Shown here one piece after another: positions 8,490 through 18,724 of a stretch of DNA of 64,000 bases (position 1 is the stretch's first letter; the number at the start of each line of letters is the position of its first letter). Where the stretch lies: NCBI GenBank assembly GCA_964430245.1, contig CAYSEW010000012.1, forward strand, positions 1-64,000. Reading direction: 5' to 3'. The DNA comes from CAYSEW01 sp964430245. Lineage in GTDB: Bacteria; Bacteroidota; Bacteroidia; Flavobacteriales_D; Parvicellaceae. The notes under the pieces were generated by a model. It searched no databases. It was not told the DNA's origin and saw only the letters and a program-made list of their open reading frames with translations. The position numbers and the translations under genes are program-made.

Positions 8490-10030
8490 GACGGATCTAA
8501 TTCAGATTTAAGCAGTGCGATTTTTTCCATTCCATTGTTGAACCTATCAATCACTTCATTTTTACCTAATAAAGCTGCAATTTGGAACATGGATGGTCCC
8601 ATACCTTTTCCAGTTACCAATAACCTAAAATTAGGTAGTACCGCTCCCATGCCTAGCTCATTGCTTTCCAAAAAAGCCTTGAATTCAGCTTCAATTTTTT
8701 CAGCATTGAAATCAGTAATCTCATTTAGCATGGCTTTTAATTTTTCCATGTTCACAGGAGTGGCTTCTTTCCATTTTTTTCTTAGAGTTTTTGGATCGTA
8801 TTCTAAAGGAGGATTAAATAAATAGTCGCCTTCCAACATTTCATCTACAAATGAAGCTCTTTCCTTCATTAAACCAGCTACTTCAGAAAGGAATTCAATA
8901 GAATAATCTTTATCGATTTTCTTTTTAAGTAGCTCTCCTAATTCTACATTAGATTTGTTTCTTAAGTATTGCTGATTGAACCACTTTGTTTTATCAGGAT
9001 CAAATTTTGCCCCACTTTTCCCTACTCTTTCTAAAGTGAACTCACTGATCAATTCTTGCATGGAAAAAAGCTCTTTTGAAGTTCCAGGGTTCCACCCTAA
9101 AAAAGCTAGCATATTAATAAAGGCATCAGAGAAATATCCTTTTTCTCTATAGCCTGAAGAAATTTCTTTAGTGACAGGGTCTGTCCATTCTAAAGGAAAG
9201 ACAGGGAATCCTAATCTGTCTCCATCACGTTTGCTTAATTTGCCATTTCCATCTGGCTTTAAAATTAATGGTAGATGAGCAAATTTTGGCATTTGATCTT
9301 CCCAACCTAAATAGCGATACAATAAAACATGTAATGGCGCAGAAGGTAACCACTCTTCACCTCTAATTACATGAGTGATTTTCATGCTGTAGTCGTCTAC
9401 TACATTGGCTAAATGATAAGTAGGCATTCCATCACCTTTAAATATTACTTTGTCATCAATGTTACTAGAGTTAACTACTACCCATCCACGGATCTCATCA
9501 TAAAACCTTACATCTTCATTTCTAGGCATTTTTATCCTAATAGTATAAGGAATACCATCTTCTAGGAGCTTTTTAGTGTCATCTTCCGAAAGAGTTAATG
9601 AGTTTTTCATAGATGATCGGGTAATTACATTGTATTGCCAATTAGGCATTTTAGCTTCTTTGGCCATCTCCCGAACTTTCTCTAATTCTTCTGGAGTATC
9701 AAAAGCATAATAAGCGGTCCCGTTATTAACCAGCTTATCAGCAAATTCCTTGTAACTGCTTTTTCTTTCTGATTGTCTATATGGTCCATGATCACCATTG
9801 TGTTCGGGACTTTCATCCGGATTTAATCCGCACCATTTTAAAGATTCTAGTATGTAAGCTTCTGCACCTTCTACATATCTAGTTTGATCTGTATCTTCGA
9901 TACGTAATATAAAATCCCCTTTATTTTTTTTAGCAAATAAATAATTATAGAGTGCTGTTCTTACTCCCCCAATATGTAGTGGTCCAGTTGGACTAGGAGC
10001 AAATCTTACGCGAACTTTTCTTTCTGACAT
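8486..10030 (-). CDS. gltX: glutamyl-tRNA synthetase
   Basis: 514-residue class I aminoacyl-tRNA synthetase that charges tRNA-Glu. The nucleotide-binding HIGH-type motif is APSPTGPLHIGG (H19-I20-G21) and the KMSKS-type motif is GKLSKRDG. The C-terminal all-helical anticodon-binding part is complete, and the length fits the Bacteroidota enzymes. It is first in the gltX-folB transcript. A -7 element TATATTTG lies 15 bases before the ATG. Confidence 0.97.
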   Translation of the reverse strand: MSERKVRVRFAPSPTGPLHIGGVRTALYNYLFAKKNKGDFILRIEDTDQTRYVEGAEAYILESLKWCGLNPDESPEHNGDHGPYRQSERKSSYKEFADKLVNNGTAYYAFDTPEELEKVREMAKEAKMPNWQYNVITRSSMKNSLTLSEDDTKKLLEDGIPYTIRIKMPRNEDVRFYDEIRGWVVVNSSNIDDKVIFKGDGMPTYHLANVVDDYSMKITHVIRGEEWLPSAPLHVLLYRYLGWEDQMPKFAHLPLILKPDGNGKLSKRDGDRLGFPVFPLEWTDPVTKEISSGYREKGYFSDAFINMLAFLGWNPGTSKELFSMQELISEFTLERVGKSGAKFDPDKTKWFNQQYLRNKSNVELGELLKKKIDKDYSIEFLSEVAGLMKERASFVDEMLEGDYLFNPPLEYDPKTLRKKWKEATPVNMEKLKAMLNEITDFNAEKIEAEFKAFLESNELGMGAVLPNFRLLVTGKGMGPSMFQIAALLGKNEVIDRFNNGMEKIALLKSELDPS

Positions 10031-10044
10031 GTTGAAATTTTCCG

Positions 10045-10052
10045 CAAATATA
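10045..10052 (-). promoter_or_regulatory. candidate -7 promoter element for gltX
   Basis: TATATTTG on the minus strand, ending 15 bases upstream of the gltX start codon. It fits TAnnTTTG exactly; no correctly spaced TTG is visible upstream. Confidence 0.42.
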
Positions 10053-10117
10053 TTGTTTTCATTAATTTTTGTAATGAAAAAACGGGTTCTTTAAATGATC
10101 TATGTGAAAATGGAAAA

Positions 10118-13100
10118 TTATTTTTTGGAAACAAATTCAAATTCAGACCTTCTATTTAGCTGATGCTCTTCTTCAGTACATTTGTCATCTTCATTACAGT
10201 TGTTGACAAAATTAGTGGCTCCTAAAGATTTGGTTATGATTTGTTGTTTAAAAACCCCATTTTTAAGTAAATAGTTTTTCACTGATTTACTTCTGTTTCT
10301 TGATAGGTAAATATTGTATTCATCAGCGCCTCTGCAATCGGTATAAGAACGAACCTCTAATTTAAGCTGTCTATCTTCTTTTAGCTTTTCAACAAGAAGG
10401 TCTAGCTGTTTTTTTGAGCTCTCTGTAATATCATATTTATCATAATTAAAATAAATGGATTCCACCTGATATCCTGCATGATCAATTTTTAAATGTTCAA
10501 GGTCTATATGATCAGGAATCTCTGCTCCATTTGGAAGATCAATGGTTTTAGGATAATAGCCATCAAGCTCAAGTTTAAGTGTATAGCTTTTATTAGGGCT
10601 TAACTTAATATTGAAATCTCCATTTTCATCTGTGAAGGTAACTACCTTTTTATTGGTCTCGTTATCAAACAGGGTGATTTTCACTCCATTTATTGCTTCA
10701 TGTGAATCTATATCAGTTACATTTCCTTTAGATATTTTTCCTGAAGGAAGTAGTGTAATGTCAACAGATTTTTCTTTATTCCACTTATCTCCTGTAAACA
10801 CATTCTCAAGCCCTTCTAAATCATCTTTAATAGCAATTAATTGAAAACTTTGATTTTTTTGAAGCCCATGTATATACTTTCCGTTTTCATCAGAAACTGC
10901 AGTAGCAATGAATTTTCCATTTTCATCATAAAGATCTATTCTAGCATTAGGAACAGGGTTTCCTTCCTGATCTTTAATGAGACCCTCAACAGAAGTTAAA
11001 TTATTGTTTTTGTCAATTAATACAATGTCATTAGTACTTAAAGTATTGTAATTAGTATCGTTAACAATAGTAGTTTCACCTTCAAGAGACCCTTTATTAC
11101 CTTTTAAAAGGTTGGATGAATCAGCTAATAAAGGAAGTTGGTAATAACCTGTTTCATTTGAAAAGATAGTTAATAAACGATTTCCGTTCTCATCAAAAAG
11201 GGAAATGTTAACATCAGATACAACCTCTACGTTTTCAGTAATCGTTTTGCCTTGGCCAGTTGGATGAGGTTTAAGATGTAAATCCTTTTTTTCATTGCCT
11301 TCCCAATCTTTCCCAGTATCAATTGTAATGTCATCAACCATACCATCAGTAGTTGCAATTACCCTATAATGATGGTTACTGCTCATGTCAAAATGGTAGT
11401 AGCCATTTTCGTCTGAAGTGACTCTTTCAATTTCAACATTAGAGGAATCGAATAACCTTACAATGGCCCCTTGCACGGAATCTCCATTTTCATCATAAAC
11501 TATCCCCTCTATATAAGCAGTTGGATTGAAAATAGTAATATTGCTAATTGAATCCGACACGTAATTACTGGAAGTAGAGATGTATTTATCTCCTATTTTG
11601 TTGTATTTGCTTCCCATTACTAAGTAGTCTTCATCCTCATCAAGAACAAATTGATAAAAGCCTGTTTCATCTGCATAAATAGTAAGGATTAAGCTATCAT
11701 GCTCATTGAATAATTCCATTTTTGCATTGGGTACAGGTTCTCCATTTTCATCGTAAACATACCCTTGAACAGTTGTTGCTGGCTCTAAAATCAGGTCCTT
11801 TCTTTCATTTCCGGCCCAAGTATCATCTGTATTGATAATAATATCCTTAGCCATACCTTCAGTAGAGGCCATTAATTTATATTCTTTCTCTTCTTCAAGA
11901 TCAAAACGATATTTCCCTTGAGCATTGGATTTTAATTGAGCTATTTCTTCATTGTTTTCATCTATTAATCTCACTATCGCTTCTTTTTGAGGGAGGGTGT
12001 CTTGATTCATTACATAACCTTTGACATAAGGTTTTATATCAGTAAAATGGATCATATAAAGGTCATCATCTCCACTTCCACCAGATCTATTAGATACAAT
12101 AACTCCTAAGCTTTCGTTGATTGGATGGATGGTGATCCCAAAATCATCAGCACTTGAATTGATAGGCCTTGATAATAGAGACGCATTACTAATACTGTCA
12201 AAATTATTAATGATCTCAGCTACAAATATATCTAGCCCCCCATAGCCAGGCTTTCCATTAGATGAGAAATAAAGTCTAGTGTCATCATAGATATAAGGGT
12301 TGAGCTCATCCCCTTTTGAATTAATAGCAGGACCTAGGTTTTCTACTTTCCCCCAATTACCATTTTCTTTCTTTTTTACAATATAGATGTCTGTACCCCC
12401 TTCTCCTCCGGGCATGTCACTAACAAAATACATGGCAGATCCATCTGATGAGATAGCAGGTTCTCCTATCCCATAGATATTAGAAACCTTTTTTAGATGA
12501 ATCTCTTTTTCGTTTTTTAATCGATGAGTCTCTTCGTCTATGACTCCTTTAAATAAAAGTGAATGTTCAGAAATTTCAGGTTCCCAGGAATTAAAAATAG
12601 GGATCTTGGTAAAATAAAGTTCTTTGGTTATTGGGTTGAAGTCAAAAGCACCAATGCTGTGTTTCTTATTTTCTGCAACTAAAGTTGGTTTTCCTATAGC
12701 ATTTGCTGGAATTAGATCAATAGCATTTTTTTGAAAAAGTTGCTTTTCTTCAATGAATGGAATAAAAAAGACACTAGCTCTTGGGCTGATATTCAATCCG
12801 TAGTTGAGGTCATTTTTCAGTTGTTCAATTAGATTTTTTTGTTCACTTTTATTGGCATTATCAAAATAATCTAGAGCTATTTTCCTTCTTTTTTTAAGGC
12901 TATCAAACTTCAATTCACTGCATATCAGAATCCCATTTTCATAAAATTTTGGAGAAAAATCAGCAAGTGAGGTATTTAAATTTACTAATGGTGCTATTTC
13001 AGCATTTTCTGCGATAGTGTCCCAAGTGGTTATAGAATCTAAACTTTGAAGCTGTAATAGCGTAAGGAAATGAGTGGTGTCTAGTTGAATTAAGCGATTA

Positions 13101-13414
13101 AAATATCTTTTGGCGAGGTCATATTTTTTGTTGTTTTTTAAGCAAGTCGCATAATAGTAACTAAAAATAGGATCTAATTCTTTGTCTCTGGATAATTCTT
13201 TTAAATGCTTTTCAGCCTCAATATAATCATGGGTTACAAAATGACAGAGGGCTAGTTTAATCTTGGTGTCTTTGTCTAGGGAGTCTGCTTGGTTATAATA
13301 TTTAATTGCTGAGCTATATTCAAAATTATCGAATAAAGCATTGCCAATTTCAATTTGACAATAGCAACCAATGCTACACAAAAAAGTAAATAATGTAAAA
13401 AGAATTTTTCTCAT
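10118..13414 (-). CDS. OmpA family protein with TPR, PD40 and six carboxypeptidase-regulatory-like repeats
   Basis: About 1098 residues, start taken at MRKILFTL; signal peptide ends near CYCQ. Order of domains: TPR-like repeats (~20-130), PD40 beta-propeller blades (~250-450, with FSSNGKPGYGGLDIF), six CarboxypepD_reg/SpaA-like beta-sandwiches (~465-985), and a C-terminal OmpA domain (SIYFNYDKYDI, YTDCRGADEYN, LSRNRSKSV, NRRSEFEF) that should bind peptidoglycan. The last gene of an operon with PorP/SprF and a type B adhesin, so it probably anchors that T9SS export or attachment unit to the cell wall. Relatives usually carry fewer sandwich domains; here they form an A-B-A-B-A super-repeat. Confidence 0.87.
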   Translation of the reverse strand: MRKILFTLFTFLCSIGCYCQIEIGNALFDNFEYSSAIKYYNQADSLDKDTKIKLALCHFVTHDYIEAEKHLKELSRDKELDPIFSYYYATCLKNNKKYDLAKRYFNRLIQLDTTHFLTLLQLQSLDSITTWDTIAENAEIAPLVNLNTSLADFSPKFYENGILICSELKFDSLKKRRKIALDYFDNANKSEQKNLIEQLKNDLNYGLNISPRASVFFIPFIEEKQLFQKNAIDLIPANAIGKPTLVAENKKHSIGAFDFNPITKELYFTKIPIFNSWEPEISEHSLLFKGVIDEETHRLKNEKEIHLKKVSNIYGIGEPAISSDGSAMYFVSDMPGGEGGTDIYIVKKKENGNWGKVENLGPAINSKGDELNPYIYDDTRLYFSSNGKPGYGGLDIFVAEIINNFDSISNASLLSRPINSSADDFGITIHPINESLGVIVSNRSGGSGDDDLYMIHFTDIKPYVKGYVMNQDTLPQKEAIVRLIDENNEEIAQLKSNAQGKYRFDLEEEKEYKLMASTEGMAKDIIINTDDTWAGNERKDLILEPATTVQGYVYDENGEPVPNAKMELFNEHDSLILTIYADETGFYQFVLDEDEDYLVMGSKYNKIGDKYISTSSNYVSDSISNITIFNPTAYIEGIVYDENGDSVQGAIVRLFDSSNVEIERVTSDENGYYHFDMSSNHHYRVIATTDGMVDDITIDTGKDWEGNEKKDLHLKPHPTGQGKTITENVEVVSDVNISLFDENGNRLLTIFSNETGYYQLPLLADSSNLLKGNKGSLEGETTIVNDTNYNTLSTNDIVLIDKNNNLTSVEGLIKDQEGNPVPNARIDLYDENGKFIATAVSDENGKYIHGLQKNQSFQLIAIKDDLEGLENVFTGDKWNKEKSVDITLLPSGKISKGNVTDIDSHEAINGVKITLFDNETNKKVVTFTDENGDFNIKLSPNKSYTLKLELDGYYPKTIDLPNGAEIPDHIDLEHLKIDHAGYQVESIYFNYDKYDITESSKKQLDLLVEKLKEDRQLKLEVRSYTDCRGADEYNIYLSRNRSKSVKNYLLKNGVFKQQIITKSLGATNFVNNCNEDDKCTEEEHQLNRRSEFEFVSKK

Positions 13415-13434
13415 ATACACGTTGCCTTCAGTTT

Positions 13435-14379
13435 TTAGGAACCAGTTGAAAAGGATGAATAAATTCTGTTTCTCTTATGCCATGGGGTTTTTTTAGCGTT
13501 CTTATTCATTTTAATTCCCAAATAGACTTCATGTGTTCCATCATTGTATGCCTTCATGTCTGACATTCCCAGGTCATAAGAGTAGCCCATTTCAAATGGA
13601 CCAAAATCGGCACCAATCATAATAGCAATGGCGTCATCCATTCTATAGGAACAGGCTAGCCAGTAGGTGTCTTTTATCACAAATCGCATGTTCCCATCTA
13701 GCTGGAATGGCGCATTGAGCATGTACCTGAATAACACAGAGGGCTCAATGGCGAAATTGGATCCAATTGAAAAAATGTAACCAGCATTTCCGTAAAATGC
13801 TCTATCTAAGGTGTTGGTTACAGGTGTTGTAAGGTCAAAAAGGTCACTTTTGCTTTCCATTAAATGAAATGCTGTAACACCTAAATAATGCCTTTCCCCA
13901 TACCAGTAGAGGCCAAAATTAAAATCGGGGATCAGCTGGTTGTTGGTGTTATTCATAACGGCAACATCACCTGGTATTTCGGTAATCAAACGATCTCTGT
14001 CTAATACATATTGAGTGAGTGAAGCAGATAAACCAAAAGACAGCTTTGAAGAAGCTCCAGTTTTAACTTGATAACTAAATGCAGTACTTAACCCAGTTCT
14101 CCTTGTTGGGCCTGATGCATCATTGAATAAATGAACACCAGCACCTACACTTTTTCCTATAAATGTATGTGCTATTAGGTTTTGTGTTACAGGGGCATCA
14201 TCCATGCCCATCCATTGTCTTCTGAATGTAAATGTCAATGGGGAATAATTTTTAGTTCCTGCTACTGCTGGATTAATAGCAAAGCTATTGAACATATATT
14301 GACTGTTCAAGGCGATCTGCTGTCCTTCTACACAAGAAAAACTAAAGGTAATAATGAATAATAGTAATAATCTTTTCAT
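13435..14379 (-). CDS. PorP/SprF family T9SS outer membrane protein
   Basis: About 314 residues with a signal peptide (MKRLLLLFIITF) followed directly by QIALNSQYMFNSFAINPAVAG, the family hallmark. The rest is an outer-membrane beta-barrel pattern: GLYWYGERHYLGVT, HLMESKSD, PFQLDGNMRF, EMGYSYDLGMSDMKAYNDGTHEVYLG. Family members (PorP, SprF) work with partner adhesins: SprF is needed for SprB export and attachment. It lies 20 bases or fewer from both neighbours, between the adhesin and the OmpA gene, so its cargo is probably the adhesin encoded just upstream. Confidence 0.9.
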   Translation of the reverse strand: MKRLLLLFIITFSFSCVEGQQIALNSQYMFNSFAINPAVAGTKNYSPLTFTFRRQWMGMDDAPVTQNLIAHTFIGKSVGAGVHLFNDASGPTRRTGLSTAFSYQVKTGASSKLSFGLSASLTQYVLDRDRLITEIPGDVAVMNNTNNQLIPDFNFGLYWYGERHYLGVTAFHLMESKSDLFDLTTPVTNTLDRAFYGNAGYIFSIGSNFAIEPSVLFRYMLNAPFQLDGNMRFVIKDTYWLACSYRMDDAIAIMIGADFGPFEMGYSYDLGMSDMKAYNDGTHEVYLGIKMNKNAKKTPWHKRNRIYSSFSTGS

Positions 14380-14389
14380 AGTCATAATT

Positions 14390-17300
14390 TTATCTTACAA
14401 TTGTTACTGGTCCGTTTTGAACTATTCCATTACCTAAATCTAGGATATAGTAATAAGTTCCAGCGGGAAGAGGTTTTCCTTCAAATATTCCATCCCAGCT
14501 AATGTTTACTTCGTTGAATTCCCTTACGATTTTCCCCCATTTAGAATAAATAGTTAAATGTGCAGATCCATAGCTACTAAAATCGAGGTTCCATGTGTCA
14601 TTGGTGCCATCTCCATTTGGGGTAAAGGTGTTGGGCATTTCAATACATGCCTGGTCTTCAGAAATAGAAATTGGTCCTAGTAATGTACTACAATCATTGT
14701 CGTCAGTTACAAGAACATTATAATCTCCAGGTTGAGCATAGATTAAAGGGTTATCGACTGAGCCATCAGACCAGCTGTATGAATAGGATCCAGAACCATT
14801 CATGTTGTGCACATGTATCAATGTGCCCCCGTCAGAACAGGTTTCAGTCTCTATAGTATAGTGAAGATTTAAAGGACTACTAGTTACTGTTAAGGTTACA
14901 GAGTCAGACACAGTACAGCCACCATAAGAATATGTATAGGTAATCATGTGAGTCCCAGTATTAGCAACGAATGGATCAAAAATATCATTAGTTACTCCAG
15001 TTCCAGAATAAACACCCCCTGAAGGAATCCCACCAGTAAGTGTAAATTCAGGGACATCTACCCCACAAACATCATCAAAAGAAAGCAGGTTAGTTTCTAG
15101 GTCATATACATCTATGGTAATTCCTATGCATTCACTTGGATCGCAAATCCCACTTTCTGCCCTCACATAATAATTAGTGGTTGTACTTGGGGATACTGTA
15201 ATTAATGTGTCACCTAAATTAATGTCATTGTAAGTGGTATCAATAGGTGTGCCAGCTCCACAAGCACCTTCATACCAGACCCACATTCTGCCAGGTATTA
15301 ACACATTGGATAAAGAATCTAACCAGATATTGGTAGACGAACCATTACATATCTGTAATCCAGAAGTATTTATAGATACAGGAGCAGGATTACTTTCTAA
15401 TACAACAATATTTTCAGTTGCACTTTCACTACAGCCATTTCCATCTGTATAAGAATAGGTAATAGCATGAGTTCCTGTTCCAGCTGCTGCAGGGTCGAAT
15501 ATTCCTGAGACAACACCTGTTCCTGAATAGGTCCCACCTGTAGGAAATCCTCCAGTTAGCACAAAGCTTCCCACGTTTCCGATACAAACAGTATCATATG
15601 GTGTTAGGTAAACATTTAGGTTAAAGACATTGATAAAAACAGTGGCACATTGCGTATTTCCACACGATCCACCTGTAGCTCGAACATAGTACATTGTAGA
15701 AGTGGTTGGACTTACATTGATTGAAGTGCCAGATCCTATTACAGAGCCTCCACAGCTTCCTTCATACCATGACCATTGTGAACTTGGACCTAATGATCCT
15801 CCATTTACAGTAAGTGTAGAAGTCCCTCCACTGCAGAAATTATTATTACTTGCAGTAATAGAGGTTGGTGATATAGATCCATCTAACACGTTTACTACAA
15901 CAGTATCACATGTAGATACACCACATGTGCCTATACATTGAACATAATAAGTGGTCGTGTCTATGGGGTTAACTACAATGCTGTCACCAACTCCAATGGG
16001 CACAGCTCCGCATGCACCAGTAAACCATGTAATACTATATCCTGAAGGTAGTGTAGAAGAGTAATAAGCATTTAGCTGAACAGGATCTTCGGGACAAACG
16101 GTATAAATATCAGCCAAGGCAGAATCAATGCTTATTGGTCCTGGAGTCACTGTTACTGTAACAGTATCACAATTAGTGATACCACAACTTCCTTCAGCTC
16201 TCACATAATAATCTGTAGTTACTGTTGGATTTAAGACTATGATTGGTCCAGAACCAACATTTGTTCCTCCACAACTACCAGTGTACCATTCCCAGGTGGC
16301 ACCGGTACCTAATGAACCACCACTAACAGAAAGTGTTACAGGGTCACTTGAACAAATAGAATTATTTGAAGCGGAAGATCCAGAAGGAGCAGAAGATGGT
16401 GTCTCTAATGTAATAGTAGTTGATGCACAATTAGTGGTATTACAATTTCCAGTTGCAAGTGCATAAAATGTTTCAGTGGCAGTGACGTTAATACCATTAA
16501 AAACTCCAGATGCTGAGCTGCCTAATAAAGTCCCACCACATGAGCCTGAATACAATTCCCAAGTTGCTCCTGTTCCTAATGAACCACCTCCTACTGTAAA
16601 GTCAATAGTGCCTGCAGCACATAGGGTAGGAGATGAAGGGGTGAGTGAAGAAGGGTCAGTTGATAATGATTCAACTATAATATCTACTTGTGTTCTTGAC
16701 CCTTCACAAGTTCCAATTGTCCCCGCAACATAATAGCTAGTATTTGAAGTTACATTGGCTACATTTAAAGTAGCACCTGTAGAAATTGGGGTACCACCAG
16801 AAGGGACATTGTACCAGTTAAAATTGGTCGCAATTGCTTCTGAAGCTGTAAGGGAAATAGCATCTCCAGAACAAATAGTGGTTGTTCCAGAAACCGAAGG
16901 TGCGTTGACTACATTAGCTACTGTCCAAAAAACACCTATTTCGACTTCAAATCCATTGGATAAAATAAAGTTATAATTATTCTGGTTGCCTGCTGGGTCT
17001 AATTGATAGCTAATATTAAATGTTTGTATTCCAGAATGGTCCGCATCATTGTTTACACAGCCAATGTCATAAGTTGAGTTAGACCCACAGCCATCATCTT
17101 CCCATGCTTCAATTTCTATGGTTAACATGTCGGAGCAGATCCCAAAATAGGTATCAATTACATCACTTCTGGATCTAGAAGCGCAATTTTGATTATCGTA
17201 TTCAATAAATGTGACACCACTAAATGGGCCTCCAAAATATTGAGAACGAATTCTCCAGCTAGGGTCAGGCTCTGAGCTAGCAATACCACAATTAAAGAAA

Positions 17301-17437
17301 CCACCATCATTGCAATTACATTCATGATCGTCCTCAACCCTTTGAACAGTAACAGTTACATCAGCAAACTGTGTTTGAGTGATTGACGTGTTAGTGATAA
17401 AGAGTATTGATAGAAATGCGAGTAAGATTTTTTTCAT
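14390..17437 (-). CDS. large secreted adhesin with Ig-like repeats and type B T9SS sorting domain
   Basis: 1015-residue protein. A signal peptide is followed by a unique Cys-rich N-terminal domain (~25-185), then about seven Ig-like domains of 75-95 residues recognisable by WEWYTGSCGG and TTDYYVRAEGSCG-type segments; each has a Cys pair likely to form a disulfide. Next come two GGIPSGGVYSGTGV-type domains, a SprB-like repeat (YSYSWSDGS), and the gliding-motility-associated type B sorting domain from IEMPNTFTPNGDG to the C terminus. Such proteins are exported by T9SS and held at the surface. It heads the operon with PorP/SprF and OmpA. A function in attachment or gliding is inferred. Confidence 0.86.
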   Translation of the reverse strand: MKKILLAFLSILFITNTSITQTQFADVTVTVQRVEDDHECNCNDGGFFNCGIASSEPDPSWRIRSQYFGGPFSGVTFIEYDNQNCASRSRSDVIDTYFGICSDMLTIEIEAWEDDGCGSNSTYDIGCVNNDADHSGIQTFNISYQLDPAGNQNNYNFILSNGFEVEIGVFWTVANVVNAPSVSGTTTICSGDAISLTASEAIATNFNWYNVPSGGTPISTGATLNVANVTSNTSYYVAGTIGTCEGSRTQVDIIVESLSTDPSSLTPSSPTLCAAGTIDFTVGGGSLGTGATWELYSGSCGGTLLGSSASGVFNGINVTATETFYALATGNCNTTNCASTTITLETPSSAPSGSSASNNSICSSDPVTLSVSGGSLGTGATWEWYTGSCGGTNVGSGPIIVLNPTVTTDYYVRAEGSCGITNCDTVTVTVTPGPISIDSALADIYTVCPEDPVQLNAYYSSTLPSGYSITWFTGACGAVPIGVGDSIVVNPIDTTTYYVQCIGTCGVSTCDTVVVNVLDGSISPTSITASNNNFCSGGTSTLTVNGGSLGPSSQWSWYEGSCGGSVIGSGTSINVSPTTSTMYYVRATGGSCGNTQCATVFINVFNLNVYLTPYDTVCIGNVGSFVLTGGFPTGGTYSGTGVVSGIFDPAAAGTGTHAITYSYTDGNGCSESATENIVVLESNPAPVSINTSGLQICNGSSTNIWLDSLSNVLIPGRMWVWYEGACGAGTPIDTTYNDINLGDTLITVSPSTTTNYYVRAESGICDPSECIGITIDVYDLETNLLSFDDVCGVDVPEFTLTGGIPSGGVYSGTGVTNDIFDPFVANTGTHMITYTYSYGGCTVSDSVTLTVTSSPLNLHYTIETETCSDGGTLIHVHNMNGSGSYSYSWSDGSVDNPLIYAQPGDYNVLVTDDNDCSTLLGPISISEDQACIEMPNTFTPNGDGTNDTWNLDFSSYGSAHLTIYSKWGKIVREFNEVNISWDGIFEGKPLPAGTYYYILDLGNGIVQNGPVTIVR

Positions 17438-17625
17438 AAACCGGAATTTTATTTCATTACAGGACGTAATTTCACGACCAAAAGGCTATTTATTTTTAAA
17501 AAAACTGAAATTAAAAAATATTAGTTACGATAAAAATACGAAAAGGTTTAGGATAATTCAGGTATAAAAAAATAATTTAGACGAATGAGTTACCTTAATT
17601 CAAGACGATACACTAATTGGATTCA

Positions 17626-18627
17626 TTAATTCTCTTTCCATCTTTTTGTTTCAACTTGCTCTTTTACAAGCTCTAAGGAATCAATAATAATCTCTTTAGT
17701 TGCATTTTGAAACGTTTCATCCTCCTCTTTTTTAGTGACCACTTCAAGCCCCATATTCATTACCTCATGCAATACTTCTCTGTTTTCTTTTGCTGAAAGA
17801 TCCCGGATCATTTTTTCAATAACGTAAAAAGAAACATCTGAGATGCTAGAGCTTACTGCAGCAGTTACTTTTGGCCCTAAAATTGGCACACTGTTTAATT
17901 TTCCAATGTCTTTATTGTTGACCAAGGCTTCTTCTACAGCTAGTTGAATGTATTGCTGTAATCTTTCGCTGTTCCTTGTGAAATAAAGCTGAGTAGCATC
18001 CTCAATCCTTAACGCCAGCCATTCTACTATAATTTCTTGCTTAGGTTTTATTACTTTTTCTACCAATTCATCTGTAATTGGACTTCCCTCTGCTATTTCT
18101 GTTTGCATGCCTTTGATCACATTTACCACCACTCTATCAGAAACTTCTTCTACTAGAATACTATAATAACGATTCAATAATTTGTACCACCATGTAACAC
18201 GGATATTAATAATTTGTTTTTTATGTAATCTAATGACTATAGAAACGATCCTTAGCATCCTAAGTACCCTAAAACCACCAACAGGAATACACCCTAACAC
18301 ATCATACCAATGAATAAATGGATAAGCAATCCAATTACTATATTCTTTTTTAACAATCGATACAATCCACCTGGTTAAGATTTCAATAATGAAAATGGTG
18401 ACAAAAATAGAATCGTATAATAAAAAATCAGGATGTATAATATCTCTGTAATAAATAAAAAAACTTTCTGAAACCTGGCCAATAAGATCCTGAAAGATCC
18501 TGGCTTCAAAAAAGAAGTCAAAAGTCATCCAAAGTAGGTTAATGGAGATAAGACTTAGCATGATCATGTCTATGATCAGCAAGGGGATGGATTGGCCTTT
18601 TTTAAGGTTTTTAAAATTAATTTTCAT
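17626..18627 (-). CDS. membrane protein with voltage-sensor-like segment, no pore domain visible
   Basis: 333 residues from MKINFKNLKKG; the ATG 13 codons upstream adds a stray hydrophobic stretch. Hydrophobic segments lie at roughly residues 16-40 and 68-90, followed by WYDVLGCIPVGGFRVLRMLRI, which looks like the S3-S4 region of voltage-gated channels with Arg every third residue (RVLRMLRIVSIVIR). After this the protein is mostly soluble and helical (~130-333), with no S5-P-S6 pore or selectivity filter. It may be a voltage-sensing or ion-channel-related regulator. The family was not recognised with certainty. It is divergent from the serine hydrolase gene. Confidence 0.6.
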   Translation of the reverse strand: MKINFKNLKKGQSIPLLIIDMIMLSLISINLLWMTFDFFFEARIFQDLIGQVSESFFIYYRDIIHPDFLLYDSIFVTIFIIEILTRWIVSIVKKEYSNWIAYPFIHWYDVLGCIPVGGFRVLRMLRIVSIVIRLHKKQIINIRVTWWYKLLNRYYSILVEEVSDRVVVNVIKGMQTEIAEGSPITDELVEKVIKPKQEIIVEWLALRIEDATQLYFTRNSERLQQYIQLAVEEALVNNKDIGKLNSVPILGPKVTAAVSSSISDVSFYVIEKMIRDLSAKENREVLHEVMNMGLEVVTKKEEDETFQNATKEIIIDSLELVKEQVETKRWKEN

Positions 18628-18724
18628 TGTATATAAATAGGTGATTGCAAGTACTAAAAAAGTCAATATATACTTTTTTATGGTTGCTTTCGTTTTTTAT
18701 AGAAATTAATTAGCGGTTAGAGCT

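Noticed and set aside
15702..16976. Plus-strand open frames inside the adhesin gene, and likewise in the subtilase gene
   Set aside because: They lie antisense to strongly supported domains, lack recognisable features, and follow the codon bias of the repeats on the other strand.
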